From Enterobacter sp. CC120223-11 (lineage in GTDB: Bacteria; Pseudomonadota; Gammaproteobacteria; Enterobacterales; Enterobacteriaceae): a DNA stretch of 64,000 bases. The stretch is from the NCBI RefSeq assembly GCF_900215375.1, contig NZ_OBEF01000004.1:124001-188000 (forward strand). The letters run 5' to 3'. A program made the position numbers and the translations under genes. Positions 27,549-36,800 of the stretch are shown here, piece by piece. Positions within the stretch are counted from its first letter, which is position 1, and each line of letters opens with the position of its first letter. The notes beneath the pieces are model-generated. The model worked only from the letters and a program-made list of their open reading frames with translations. It made no database searches and had not been told where the DNA came from.

Positions 27549-27948
27549 ATTCCTGGTTAGTGATTGGCTATTCAGACTCAACGTTTAATGAAATACAACC
27601 TGGAAATAAATCCCCAACATTATTTCTCATCATAATATAATATTGGTTGTGTTTGGCGTGGACTTGGCTCCTCTTTGTTATTAATGATTCTATTGATAAA
27701 ATTGATGGAGCCCTTTTTTTTAAATGGCGCATAGTGCCGTCATTCTCTCTATTACCCACCACAGCACAACGATAACTTCGGAAATCAATGAATATTTCAG
27801 GATGCAACTCATTGCAAAACGTGATTCCTGAGATGAATTTATAGTTGTTATTAATGCATTGAATGTCGTCACAACTCGCACCTCGCAATAGCAAATCGCT
27901 GTCCGGGCGCTCGCTTATTTTTAACAATCACAGGGAGTATCAAAAAAA
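27549..27948. other. AT-rich gap after peptide 2
   Basis: 400 bp, strongly AT-rich. An open frame on the minus strand (27568-27927) begins with TTG, has no RBS and resembles no family, so it is not called. The region may hold the 3' end of the peptide transcript and the promoter of the small membrane protein. Confidence 0.5.
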
Positions 27949-28185
27949 ATGTTCAGAGAGATAAAAGAGTTTATTGTTTTTTGGCTGCCGGCGGCGGTCT
28001 GCGTGGCCATGATTGGCATTGTTTTTATGGCCAATGCCGAAGCTAATGAAAATGAATTTGACTGCACGTCGGTGGAAGATCTTTGCGCATGGTCGCCCGT
28101 CGATTACTGGCACCTGAAGGGATATGAGCTTTGCGGAGAAGTCACCATGCCCGAGTCACGCCAGCCGGAAATTTATTCGTTGTAA
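27949..28185 (+). CDS. Small membrane protein, candidate microcin immunity
   Basis: 78 aa, no family recognised. One strong membrane helix (about 9-28, FIVFWLPAAVCVAMIGIVFM) followed by a short acidic periplasmic domain containing three cysteines (Cys39, Cys45, Cys62) and aromatic residues (WSPVDYWHLKGY). RBS GGGAG is 11 bases from ATG, a little long. Its size and membrane topology, and its place next to peptide 2, fit an immunity protein; those of class II microcins are small membrane proteins with little sequence conservation. A regulator or envelope protein is also possible. A strong bidirectional terminator follows. Confidence 0.55.
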   Translation: MFREIKEFIVFWLPAAVCVAMIGIVFMANAEANENEFDCTSVEDLCAWSPVDYWHLKGYELCGEVTMPESRQPEIYSL

Positions 28186-28238
28186 AAAAAACGGCATCAC
28201 GCAACAGGGCGAAGGTTCGCCTGCGTGATGCCGTTTTT
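28184..28238. terminator. Bidirectional terminator between convergent genes
   Basis: AAAAACGGCATCACGCA / TGCGTGATGCCGTTTTT, 17-bp perfect arms with A and T runs on both sides; serves the small membrane protein gene and the opposite LuxR gene. Confidence 0.9.
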
Positions 28239-28260
28239 CATAGGCTACCGGAGAGTCAGG

Positions 28261-28878
28261 TCATGAACTCTCTTCGTGGGGGCTGTTGCTGGTGTTGCTA
28301 CGAATCAGGTCAAAGGTATTTTTGGCACCCATTTTCGACAAAATATTATGCCGATGGACGCTGACCGTTTTCGGGCTGATAAACAGTTTCTCGCCAATCT
28401 CTTTATTCGACATTCCCTTGTATATGTAATTAAGAATTTGCAGCTCGCGTTCCGTGAGCTTCGTTTCCGTGGTGACCCTGGCAGTGCCAGGGAAGCAGTT
28501 ATACCCGGACATAACCAGTTTGGCGATGGTGCGGATAGTGTCAATTTTGCCAAATTTGTTAATAATGCCGTCGATGCCCATATTGATAATATTTTTGAGC
28601 ACGTACGGCGTATCATCCGTTACGATAACAATAAATTTGGCTTTGCTGTTAATCCTGCGAGCAAGACGTATCAGGATGAATATATTAAAGTCATGCAAAT
28701 TATTATCAATAATAACAAGATCAAAAACATGGCTTTTTAGCGCGGCGAGCGCATCCTTCGCTGTGTAAACGGGAGAATGAACGCTAAACGCGCTTTCATT
28801 TTTCAACAGATCGTAGATTGTGTGGCTTGAAATACGATTGTTATCAACAATCAAAACGCTTTTAGTAAGATGCTGCAT
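28261..28878 (-). CDS. LuxR-type response regulator
   Basis: 205 aa NarL/FixJ-like regulator. The receiver domain (about 7-125) has Asp12, the probable phosphoacceptor Asp58 (FDLVIIDNN) and a Lys in GIINKFGKI. The acidic pocket is reduced (VDNN instead of VDDx), so phosphorylation may be weak or absent. The C-terminal helix-turn-helix (about 142-200) shows LTERELQILNYIYKGMSNKEIGEKLF and ISPKTVSVHRHNILSKMGAKN. Last gene of the adhesin/T1SS run, 23 bp after the outer-membrane channel gene; no sensor kinase is nearby. Probably a local regulator of adhesin or microcin genes. Confidence 0.85.
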   Translation of the reverse strand: MQHLTKSVLIVDNNRISSHTIYDLLKNESAFSVHSPVYTAKDALAALKSHVFDLVIIDNNLHDFNIFILIRLARRINSKAKFIVIVTDDTPYVLKNIINMGIDGIINKFGKIDTIRTIAKLVMSGYNCFPGTARVTTETKLTERELQILNYIYKGMSNKEIGEKLFISPKTVSVHRHNILSKMGAKNTFDLIRSNTSNSPHEESS

Positions 28879-28901
28879 AATAATAACCTCTTCTTGGCGA
28901 A

Positions 28902-30398
28902 TTAACGAAGACCCATCAGGATAAAAGGATCAACTAATTCATTCGCTTCCATCTCATGTGGTTGTGTTTGCGAATTTTTGGGTGCTGAAAGCTCAGAGGC
29001 GGAGATAACCGGCGTTGGCTGAACCGCAGCCGGCTTTGCCGGAGCCTGCTGGACGGCCTGCTGTTTTTCAATCGCCTCGACAAAGCGCATTGACGCCTTG
29101 CTTTGCTCCGGCAGCGCATCGGTACGACTTTGCGTCACGGAGATAACGCCGCCCTGAACGGGGGTAAAGGTTTTGCGGTTAAGATTGGTTTCCAGAATAC
29201 CCAGCTCGGAATAGATGCGGACCATCTGCACCAGATAGTCATATTTACTGCTGGCCTGCCCGTTCAGCGTCTGAAAGTAGTCCTGTTCGGCGTTCAGAAT
29301 ATCCAGCACGGAACGGCGGTTGACCTTGTACTGCTCACGATAAAGTTCGCGTACCTTATCGGCCTGTAACACTTTAGCGGCGTAAATTTTCTGCTGGCGC
29401 AGCTGGCTCAGCGCCTCCTGGACCATACGAGAAGTTCGGGTGGTCAGCTCTTCAATCTGATGCTCAACGTCCCAACGAGCGCTGCTCATACGATAGGCCG
29501 CGCCCTGAGTGCGATAGATTTGCCCGCCGCCGTCGAACAAGTTGCTGGTGACGTTGAGCATCACGGTGGTTTCGTTTTTGTCTTTGTAGCCGTCACGGCC
29601 GGAGCTCACGCTCAGGGAGAGTTCAGGCAGCCAGCCTTTGCTGGTGTAGTCATACTCATGACGCGCCATTTCCTGCTTGTCCCTCATCACCACAACCGAT
29701 GGAGACTCCTCAATTTTGCCACGCAGCGCTGCGGGATCTGGCTGAATAAACAACCTCGTATCCGGCTCCTCCAGGCCCACGGGTTTGTTGCCGGTCAGGG
29801 TAAAATAGTCGCGTTCCGCCGCGCTCAGCTGCGCGATATAGTTGGTTTGCTCTGCTTCCAGCGCCATGATGCGCACGCGTACCTGAGTAACGTCCCCCAG
29901 GTTATCCACGCCGCCGCTGGCCCTGATGGTGGCCAAATTCAGGATCTCCTGCTGCGCCAGCAGATGGTTTTTGGTGTTGTCGATTATCTTTTGGTATTTC
30001 AGCGTCGAGACGAATGCCTCGGCAACCTTTGCGGCGACGATTTCCTTCTCATTTTGGGCGCTGTGCTCTTCGGCCTGCTGATTTGATTTGGCATGGTCGA
30101 TTCTCGCCCCCGCTTTACCGAAATCAAACAGGCGCTGCCTGACTTCCAGCGAGTAGCTGTTATCGCGATCGTTGTCGCCGGTCGACAGCGGCGAACCGCC
30201 GTTTACCGAAACAGAAGGAAACCAGGCGCTGGCCGCGTCGCCGACGCCGCTTTCTGCCGATGCCATTTTATCGCGAGCAGAATGCAGGCCAGGGGAGCGC
30301 ATTACCGCGGCGGAAACGGCTTCCTGTAGCGTGACGGCATGGCCACAGGCGGGCATTAATAATAAAAGAATGCTGAGATTTGATTTTATATTCATCAT
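28902..30398 (-). CDS. TolC/LapE-like outer-membrane channel of the adhesin secretion system
   Basis: 498 aa TolC-family protein. The signal peptide MMNIKSNLSILLLLMPACGHA is followed by LQEAVSAAVMRSPGLHSARD, YSLEVRQRLFDFGKAGARIDHAKS, the second repeat NVTSNLFDGGGQIYRTQGAAYR and YREQYKVNRRSVLDILNAEQDYFQ. An Ala/Pro/Gln-rich C-terminal tail (about 430-498) is an extension beyond the channel fold, as in LapE/AggA-type proteins. It overlaps the adaptor gene by 4 bp (ATGA). Distinct from the TolC at 25635, so the island has two dedicated channels. Confidence 0.9.
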   Translation of the reverse strand: MMNIKSNLSILLLLMPACGHAVTLQEAVSAAVMRSPGLHSARDKMASAESGVGDAASAWFPSVSVNGGSPLSTGDNDRDNSYSLEVRQRLFDFGKAGARIDHAKSNQQAEEHSAQNEKEIVAAKVAEAFVSTLKYQKIIDNTKNHLLAQQEILNLATIRASGGVDNLGDVTQVRVRIMALEAEQTNYIAQLSAAERDYFTLTGNKPVGLEEPDTRLFIQPDPAALRGKIEESPSVVVMRDKQEMARHEYDYTSKGWLPELSLSVSSGRDGYKDKNETTVMLNVTSNLFDGGGQIYRTQGAAYRMSSARWDVEHQIEELTTRTSRMVQEALSQLRQQKIYAAKVLQADKVRELYREQYKVNRRSVLDILNAEQDYFQTLNGQASSKYDYLVQMVRIYSELGILETNLNRKTFTPVQGGVISVTQSRTDALPEQSKASMRFVEAIEKQQAVQQAPAKPAAVQPTPVISASELSAPKNSQTQPHEMEANELVDPFILMGLR

Positions 30399-31639
30399 CT
30401 TTCCCTGAGAGCTTCTTTAGCCTTATTTAAAGGTTTAAGGATGTAATCCAGTACGGTCTTCTCGCCGGTTTTAATATCAACAATCGCGGGCATACCGGGC
30501 ACGATTTCATGCTTCACGTTATCCGCAGTCAGGAGCCACGACTGCATGGTTCGGACATAAACCTGGTAATAGTATTGTTCTCGCTTAACTTCATCCTGGA
30601 GGGTGTCAGGGGATATCCGTTCGACAACTGCATCCATCGTTCCGTATATAGAAGGATCGTAGGCGCTTATTTTTACGATCGCCTTTTGGTCAGGCCGAAT
30701 GAAAGCGATGTCGCGCGGATTCACTTTTATTTCGATTAACAGCTGATCGTTTGAGGGCACCACCTCCATTAACTTCCCTCCCGCTTCCAGAACGCCGCCC
30801 ACGGTGGTGATGCGCACATCCTTAACCACGCCATCGACAGGAGAAAGTATTTTGGTACTGGCAACCTGATCCTCACGCTGCATCAGCTGATAATAAAGCG
30901 AGTCCAGCTCATTTTTATTTTTCACCATTTCCTCGCGAGCCTGCTCAAAATAGTGGTTGCGGGCTTCAATTATCTTATTTTTTAAATTGGTCTCTTCTCG
31001 CTGAAGCCTTAGCTCTTCCACCTGACTGACGGCGCCTCGCTTGACCAACGGCTTGGTCATCGCCATTTCCTGAGTTGCCAGACGCAAACTGCTGGTCAGG
31101 CCGCTGATATTTTCGTTAAAGCTGCGTCTTCTCGCGGTCAGTAACGCCAGTTCGTGTTTGATCAGTGCTTCATTGTCTGCCAGCAGCGTTTTATCGCTTT
31201 CCGGGGTGGACTGCGGCGCAAACGAGTAGGCGTATTTTTTTAATGAACTCAGGAAATCCGGTTTCGCCGTGACGTCGGTTACTTCGGCCTGTAAGCGCGC
31301 CACGCTCACCGCCAGGGCACGCACACGTGCGTCGATTTCGTCGTAGCTCGCCCGAAAGCGGGTCTGATCCAGCATTGCCAGCAGCTGCCCTTTGGCGACA
31401 CGATCCCCTTCACGCACGTACAGCTGACTAATCACGCCGCCGTCGCGGTTTTGTATCACCTGACCGCGGCTCCAGGTCACCACGGTGCCCTGACCTGTGA
31501 CCACCTCATCCAGGGTCGCGAATTTTGCCCATACGCCCAGCACCAGTACCAGCAGGACAATGGTAAGAATGATCCGGGTGGTGACCTTCACCAGCTTCTC
31601 TTCCGGCGTTAAATAACGAAGTTGATTCTGCGTTTGCAT
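30395..31639 (-). CDS. LapC/HlyD-type adaptor of the adhesin secretion system
   Basis: 414 aa HlyD-family type I secretion adaptor. One membrane helix (about 21-40), then GQVIQNRDGGVISQLYVREGDRVAKGQLLAMLD (first lipoyl half), coiled-coil hairpin (about 100-270) and ILSPVDGVVKDVRITTVGGVLEAGGKLMEVVP, ending with the D-box IVDIKTGEKTVLDYILKPL that is typical of HlyD/LapC/PrtE adaptors. It lies 12 bp after the ABC gene and overlaps the channel gene. Confidence 0.92.
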   Translation of the reverse strand: MQTQNQLRYLTPEEKLVKVTTRIILTIVLLVLVLGVWAKFATLDEVVTGQGTVVTWSRGQVIQNRDGGVISQLYVREGDRVAKGQLLAMLDQTRFRASYDEIDARVRALAVSVARLQAEVTDVTAKPDFLSSLKKYAYSFAPQSTPESDKTLLADNEALIKHELALLTARRRSFNENISGLTSSLRLATQEMAMTKPLVKRGAVSQVEELRLQREETNLKNKIIEARNHYFEQAREEMVKNKNELDSLYYQLMQREDQVASTKILSPVDGVVKDVRITTVGGVLEAGGKLMEVVPSNDQLLIEIKVNPRDIAFIRPDQKAIVKISAYDPSIYGTMDAVVERISPDTLQDEVKREQYYYQVYVRTMQSWLLTADNVKHEIVPGMPAIVDIKTGEKTVLDYILKPLNKAKEALRER

Positions 31640-31651
31640 AAGTTTGCCCTC

Positions 31652-33742
31652 TTATCCCTGGAGGCGTTTCAGCACCTGGTCGCGTGGACCATCCATTACA
31701 ATGCGGCCATTCGCCACCACCAGAATGCGGTTCACCATCTCGAGTGGCGCCCGGCGGTGGGTGACGACGATCAACGTGCGGTTTTTACTCCATTTATCCA
31801 GCGCACTGATGACCTGCTTTTCCATCACCGTATCCATCGAGGCCGTTGGTTCATCGAGCAACACGATGCGGCTATCTTTGAGGATGGTGCGCGCCAGCAG
31901 CATCGCCTGCTGCTGCCCGCCGGAGAGTCCGCGACCACCTTCGGCGATCGTCTGATCCAGCCCCTGGCCGTGCTGTAACACGCTGCCAGCGCCGGCAATA
32001 TTGATAGCGTTAGCGATCTGCTCGTTGTCAATGCTGTGGCCGCTCAGGGCCAGGTTGTCGCGCAGGGTGCCGTGAAACAGGGTGGCGTTTTGCGACAGGT
32101 AAGCGAGGTTGCGTCGGATATCGTTGACGTCGATATCCTTCAGCAGCACGCCGTCCAGCAGCAGCTCCCCCTCGCTGACGTCCGACATGCCGGAAATCAG
32201 GCGCAGCAGGGAAGATTTTCCCGCCCCGATGGGGCCGAGAATGGCGATACGTTCGCCGGGGGAAATGTGCAGTTTGTCGATGTCCAGCGTCAGCGGCGCA
32301 TCAGGATGGAAGCGAAAGCGAACGTTGCGAAACTCGTACTCGCCACGCACCTGGTGGAGGTGCTGGGCCTGCTGGAAGTTCTTTTGATCGAGGGGCTTTT
32401 TCAGCAGTTCGTCGAGCCCCGATTTGGCGTTTTTCGCGTGCTGCCAGCGGGTCAGGATCTGCGCCAGCTGCCCCAGCGGTGCCACGGCGCGGCTGGAAAG
32501 GATCGAACAGGCGATAAGCGTACCGGTGGTGGCGTGGTTTTCGATAACCAGATACACGCCGGCCGCAATAATGCCGATATAGGCAAGCTGCTGGATAAAC
32601 TGAGTCCAGTTCATGATAATCGACGCCCAATGGCGCTGTTCGAGCATCACCTGTGACGAAACGGAATTGCAGCGCTCCCACAGTCGCAGGAAGCGGTTTT
32701 CCGCCTGCAGCAGCTTGATGTCCTCCACCCCTTCAACGGATTCAACCAGCAGAGCATTGCGCACTGCGCCTTCGCGCAGCCCTTCGCGGGACAGTTTTGC
32801 CAGGGGATACTGCGCCAGCATGCCGGGAATGACGATAAGCGGCAGCGCCGCGAGCGGAATGAACGCCAGCGGGCCGCCGATCATCGCAATAAAACCGATA
32901 AACATGATAGTGAACGGAATATCGATTAAGGCCACCACGCTGGTGGAGGTTAACAGTTCACGAATATGTTCAATTTCGCGCAGCTGGGCCATAAATGCGC
33001 CCGTTGACTGAGGTCGGGCGATATTCTTTATCGATAGCGCCCGCATAAAAAAGAATGACGACAGTCGAATATCGATACGTTTTCCTAACGCATCGGCCAG
33101 TTTGCTGCGCAGCATTTTTAACGCCATGTCTGCCAGCAGCGCGAATACGACGCCGCTAAATAATACCCACAGCGTTGGAAAAGACTGTGCCGGAATAACG
33201 CGATCGTACACCTGCATGGAAAACAGCGCGCTGGAGAGCGCCAGAATATTGCCAAACAGCGCCGCGAGAGCAATCAGGCCATAATAGCGGAGATCCTTTT
33301 TAATCAGCGCGGTCAGCCAGTTTTCCTGATGCGGCAGCAGAAATTCATCGATGCGCGAGTCCTGGCCGCGACTCCTTGGGCGCATTATCCAGAGCTTATC
33401 GCCAAGCAGTTCTGTTAATTGTTCTTTTTTAACCGTGGTGCGAAAGGTTTGCCGATCGCAGAACGTGACTTCGGCAGTGGATTCGCCAAGTGAGAAAATC
33501 ACCACGATGCCGCCTGCTTTGGTACTGGCGATCGCGGGAAAAAGAACGGAGGGGATGTCGTCAAGGGTAAGGGAGAGCGCCCGGGTGTTCATCCCAAGAT
33601 AGCCGCAGCTCTCCTGGATAAATTCTTCCGGGGGTAAATCACTGTATAATCGAAGGCTATTTTCGGTGGCGTGTATCCCATGCTCATTGGCGATTAAAAC
33701 TATGCCTTGCGCCAGCGAAGCAATATTAATATCGAGACTCAT
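31652..33742 (-). CDS. LapB/HlyB-type ABC exporter with C39-like domain
   Basis: 696 aa. The start MSLDINIASLAQ has AGG eight bases upstream. The N-terminal C39-like domain has no catalytic Cys at the expected place (ANEHGIHATENSLRL), so it binds rather than cuts substrate, as in LapB and HlyB. Six membrane helices are followed by an ATPase with Walker A GPIGAGKSS (about 500), signature LSGGQQQ and Walker B IVLLDEPTASMD. It should export the adhesin encoded just upstream, from which it is separated by a hairpin attenuator. Secretion of the nearby lipase is possible but not shown. Confidence 0.92.
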   Translation of the reverse strand: MSLDINIASLAQGIVLIANEHGIHATENSLRLYSDLPPEEFIQESCGYLGMNTRALSLTLDDIPSVLFPAIASTKAGGIVVIFSLGESTAEVTFCDRQTFRTTVKKEQLTELLGDKLWIMRPRSRGQDSRIDEFLLPHQENWLTALIKKDLRYYGLIALAALFGNILALSSALFSMQVYDRVIPAQSFPTLWVLFSGVVFALLADMALKMLRSKLADALGKRIDIRLSSFFFMRALSIKNIARPQSTGAFMAQLREIEHIRELLTSTSVVALIDIPFTIMFIGFIAMIGGPLAFIPLAALPLIVIPGMLAQYPLAKLSREGLREGAVRNALLVESVEGVEDIKLLQAENRFLRLWERCNSVSSQVMLEQRHWASIIMNWTQFIQQLAYIGIIAAGVYLVIENHATTGTLIACSILSSRAVAPLGQLAQILTRWQHAKNAKSGLDELLKKPLDQKNFQQAQHLHQVRGEYEFRNVRFRFHPDAPLTLDIDKLHISPGERIAILGPIGAGKSSLLRLISGMSDVSEGELLLDGVLLKDIDVNDIRRNLAYLSQNATLFHGTLRDNLALSGHSIDNEQIANAINIAGAGSVLQHGQGLDQTIAEGGRGLSGGQQQAMLLARTILKDSRIVLLDEPTASMDTVMEKQVISALDKWSKNRTLIVVTHRRAPLEMVNRILVVANGRIVMDGPRDQVLKRLQG

Positions 33743-33769
33743 TTTATTAACCTGTGTGATAAACAAAAC

Positions 33770-33789
33770 AGGGGAGCAAATACTCCCCT
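33770..33789 (-). terminator. Attenuating terminator between adhesin and exporter genes
   Basis: On the minus strand AGGGGAG-TATTTG-CTCCCCT is followed by GTTTTGTTT, 28 bp after the adhesin stop codon. It would lower exporter expression relative to adhesin. Confidence 0.75.
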
Positions 33790-33817
33790 AAAATATAAAA
33801 GACTTGAATATATTCAG

Positions 33818-36800
33818 TTACACGACAGAAATATTATGCTGAACCCAAATTTCAGCCTGAGGATCTTCCTGATAAACGTACAGATCGTATTGCGCACCTC
33901 CTTTACTGGCGATAACTCCGGTGGAGTGCCACTCATTTTTATTCATGTGCACCACTGAGTCTCCGTCACCGGAAACAAACAGTTCTTTTTCGTCGTTTAA
34001 TTTAACGAGATCTTCATAATTGATATTAAGATCGCCACCGTTTTTGCCAAACTGCAGTTCGTTGATATGCTCAACTTTTGATAACAGATCGCTACCCACG
34101 GTCATTTTATCCTGACCGGAGAAGACCAGGGTATTGAATCCGTCGCCACCATCAATGTGTTCGAATCCTTTTTCGCTGATCAGAATGCGATCATCACCAC
34201 CGTGCGAGTCGATCTTACCTGCGCCGTTGCGGGCATCGATCACATCGGCGTTTTCAGTGCCCGTCAGATCCTGGCCCATGTTGCCGGTGATCAGATCGGA
34301 AGAGTGATCGCCGCTTTCGCCCGTGGCCCGCAGGGAGCCGTCCTGGTTATAGACCTGGTGGTAGATATTGCCGCTGACGCCGTCTTCACCGTTTCCGGTG
34401 TTGGTGTTCCAGCTGATCACAAAGCCACCGTCGTCCAGCGCAGTCACCGATGGAATGCCGCCTTCGTTGCTGGTGTTAACGTGAATTTCTTCAGAGGTTT
34501 TGTTACCTGCAACGTCATAGACCTGAGTGATAATCTGCTGGCTACCGTCTTTTTCGGTGCTCAGCCAGCTCACCACATAGCCACCATTTTCCAGTGCGAC
34601 CACGTCATAAGCGCCCTTCAGCGTATCAGGCAACAAACCCTGGGTGCCTTCAGCGCCAGTGTTGATCTGCTCAGCGTCATTCTGCGCAACCAGCTTGCCG
34701 CCAGCGTAGCGGAAGCGCTGCATCCAGACGTCGCCGCCATCGTCTTTGTTCATCTGGACCCAGGTGACAATCACTTCTCCTGAGGCGAGCTGAACGATCT
34801 TCGGTGCGACCGCATGCTTGTCATCCGGCGTGTCAATTTCAACCGGCGCCATCTCGACTTTGCCGGTTTTGCTGTCGACGATAGCCATCTCCAGCGAAAT
34901 TTTCGCCTTCAGCAGGTTGTCGATAACTTCGCTGGTGCCGGCGGTTTGCCAGATAACCGCGTATTTACCGTCGCCGATCGCCACGCCGTCCAGGCCCAGC
35001 GAATCGCCGCGCGTTTGCGAGCCTGTGATGCTGTCGATAACCCCTTCAAGGATGGTATGCGTGCCCGAAATGTAGCCATTCTTTTCCAGAATGGAGCTTA
35101 TCAGGTTCATATCCTCCGGAGATTCCAGGTTACTGACCGGAACCAGCTCGCCTTTCTCATTAGGGACCAGGCGCAGGGAGTACAGGCTGGAGCCAAGCTC
35201 CATCAGGTTTTTGCCATCGGTCAGCCAGTCGGTGATCAGGTTTAATGCGCCGTCGGCGATGTCACTGATGGCGTCGATCAGGCCATTGACGATGCCAATC
35301 TCAATGCCCAGCCCGCTCAGCAGCTCCTTGATGAACCCGCCGATATCCACGCGATCGACGAAGTGCTCCAGATTGCCCAGCTCTTTGTTAATGGTCCCCA
35401 TCACCACCAGCGAGCCGTCATCCATCTGCACCAGTTCGGTACCGAGGCGTCCGGAGCTGATGATTGAAGCGATGATGCGGTTGGCAATACCGTTGGTGAA
35501 CAGGTCAGTCAGTTTTTCCAGATCGATGCCAACAACACCCGCCAGGCCATCAAAGGCGTTAACGAAATCGGTAAAGGTTTTCACTACCCCGCTGATAACG
35601 TTGGCTAATCCGTCCGGCAGTACGCCTTTGAGAATGCCGTCCAGGCCGCCATAATCGTTAAACTTGTTCAGCAACTGTGGGCCATCGGTCAGAGGAGCAC
35701 CGTTGGAGTCGAAGCGCTCATAAACAAGATTGTTTTCGGTGTAGGAGTCATGGTTTTTCTCATAACCCTGCACGTAAACCACGGAGATAGTGCCGTCCTT
35801 CGGATCAACCGCGACGTCAAAATTACGCAGATGGTCCTGGTCACCGCTGGTGAAATACCCGTCGGCAGACCCCTGCTGACCCACGGTGACTTCCTTCACC
35901 AGGCTGCCGTCAGGGCCATAAATCTTGACCTTGATGTCGTAGAATTCCGAACCCGGCGACTCCTGTGAGGCATAGGCAATCAGATAACCGCCGCCAGGCA
36001 TGGAGCGCGTAACGGCAACAGGGCTGTCGATGGCGTCGTTATTTTCCGTTGGGCGGGTCAGGTCGGTATCCGCCACCAGGTTGACGTCTTTATCGTCACC
36101 CGGGATCTGGAAATTGATATCGCCCACTTTTGAGGTGCGAACGCTGAGCTTGTGGCTGCCGGCATCAATGCCGTCCAGGCTGAGCTGCCATTTGCCATCG
36201 GCGCCCACTTTTGCGGTGCCGATAACTTTGCCATCGGACAGGACTTCGACGGTGGAACCCGCGAGGCCGCGACCGTTCAGCACCGCGTCTTCGTGGACGT
36301 TGGTTCCGTCCATATTGATTGGCCCGTCACCGTGGCTGATGCCCAGAATAGAAGGATCGGCACCTTTTGGAACGGTGGCGGTGCTGACGTTGCCAACGTT
36401 ATCTTCTGCGCTAATGGTGCTGGTGCCCGGCACCAGGCTATCACCTTCTTTAAACTCAATTTTCCAGTTGCCTTTGGCGTCCGCAGTGGTGGTGTAAACG
36501 CGCTTGCCGTCACCATCAAGATCGACCGTCACCTTAGCGCCCGGTTCGGTGACGCCAGACAGTTCTTTGCCGTCTTCAGGCGGCACCACAATGCTCTCAA
36601 ACTCCGGCGCTTTACCGTCAACAACGATGTTAACTTCCGCCACTTTCTCGCCGGCGCTGTTGTTCACCCAAACGTGTGCCGGTGTGCCATCAGGAAGCTT
36701 AGTGTCAAACTCGAGCTTCCAGTTGCCCTTATTGTCCGACATGACTTCATGGGTTTTGCCGTCAATCTCGATGTAGACTTTGGTGTTTGGCGTATCGGTC

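Noticed and set aside
27568..27927. 119-residue open frame on the minus strand between peptide 2 and the small membrane protein
   Set aside because: TTG start, no RBS, AT-rich, and no recognisable domain or leader; kept only as part of the intergenic note.
31652..33742. A second double-glycine peptidase exporter
   Set aside because: The N-terminal domain lacks the catalytic Cys, so it is a C39-like binding domain of a Lap/Hly-type exporter.
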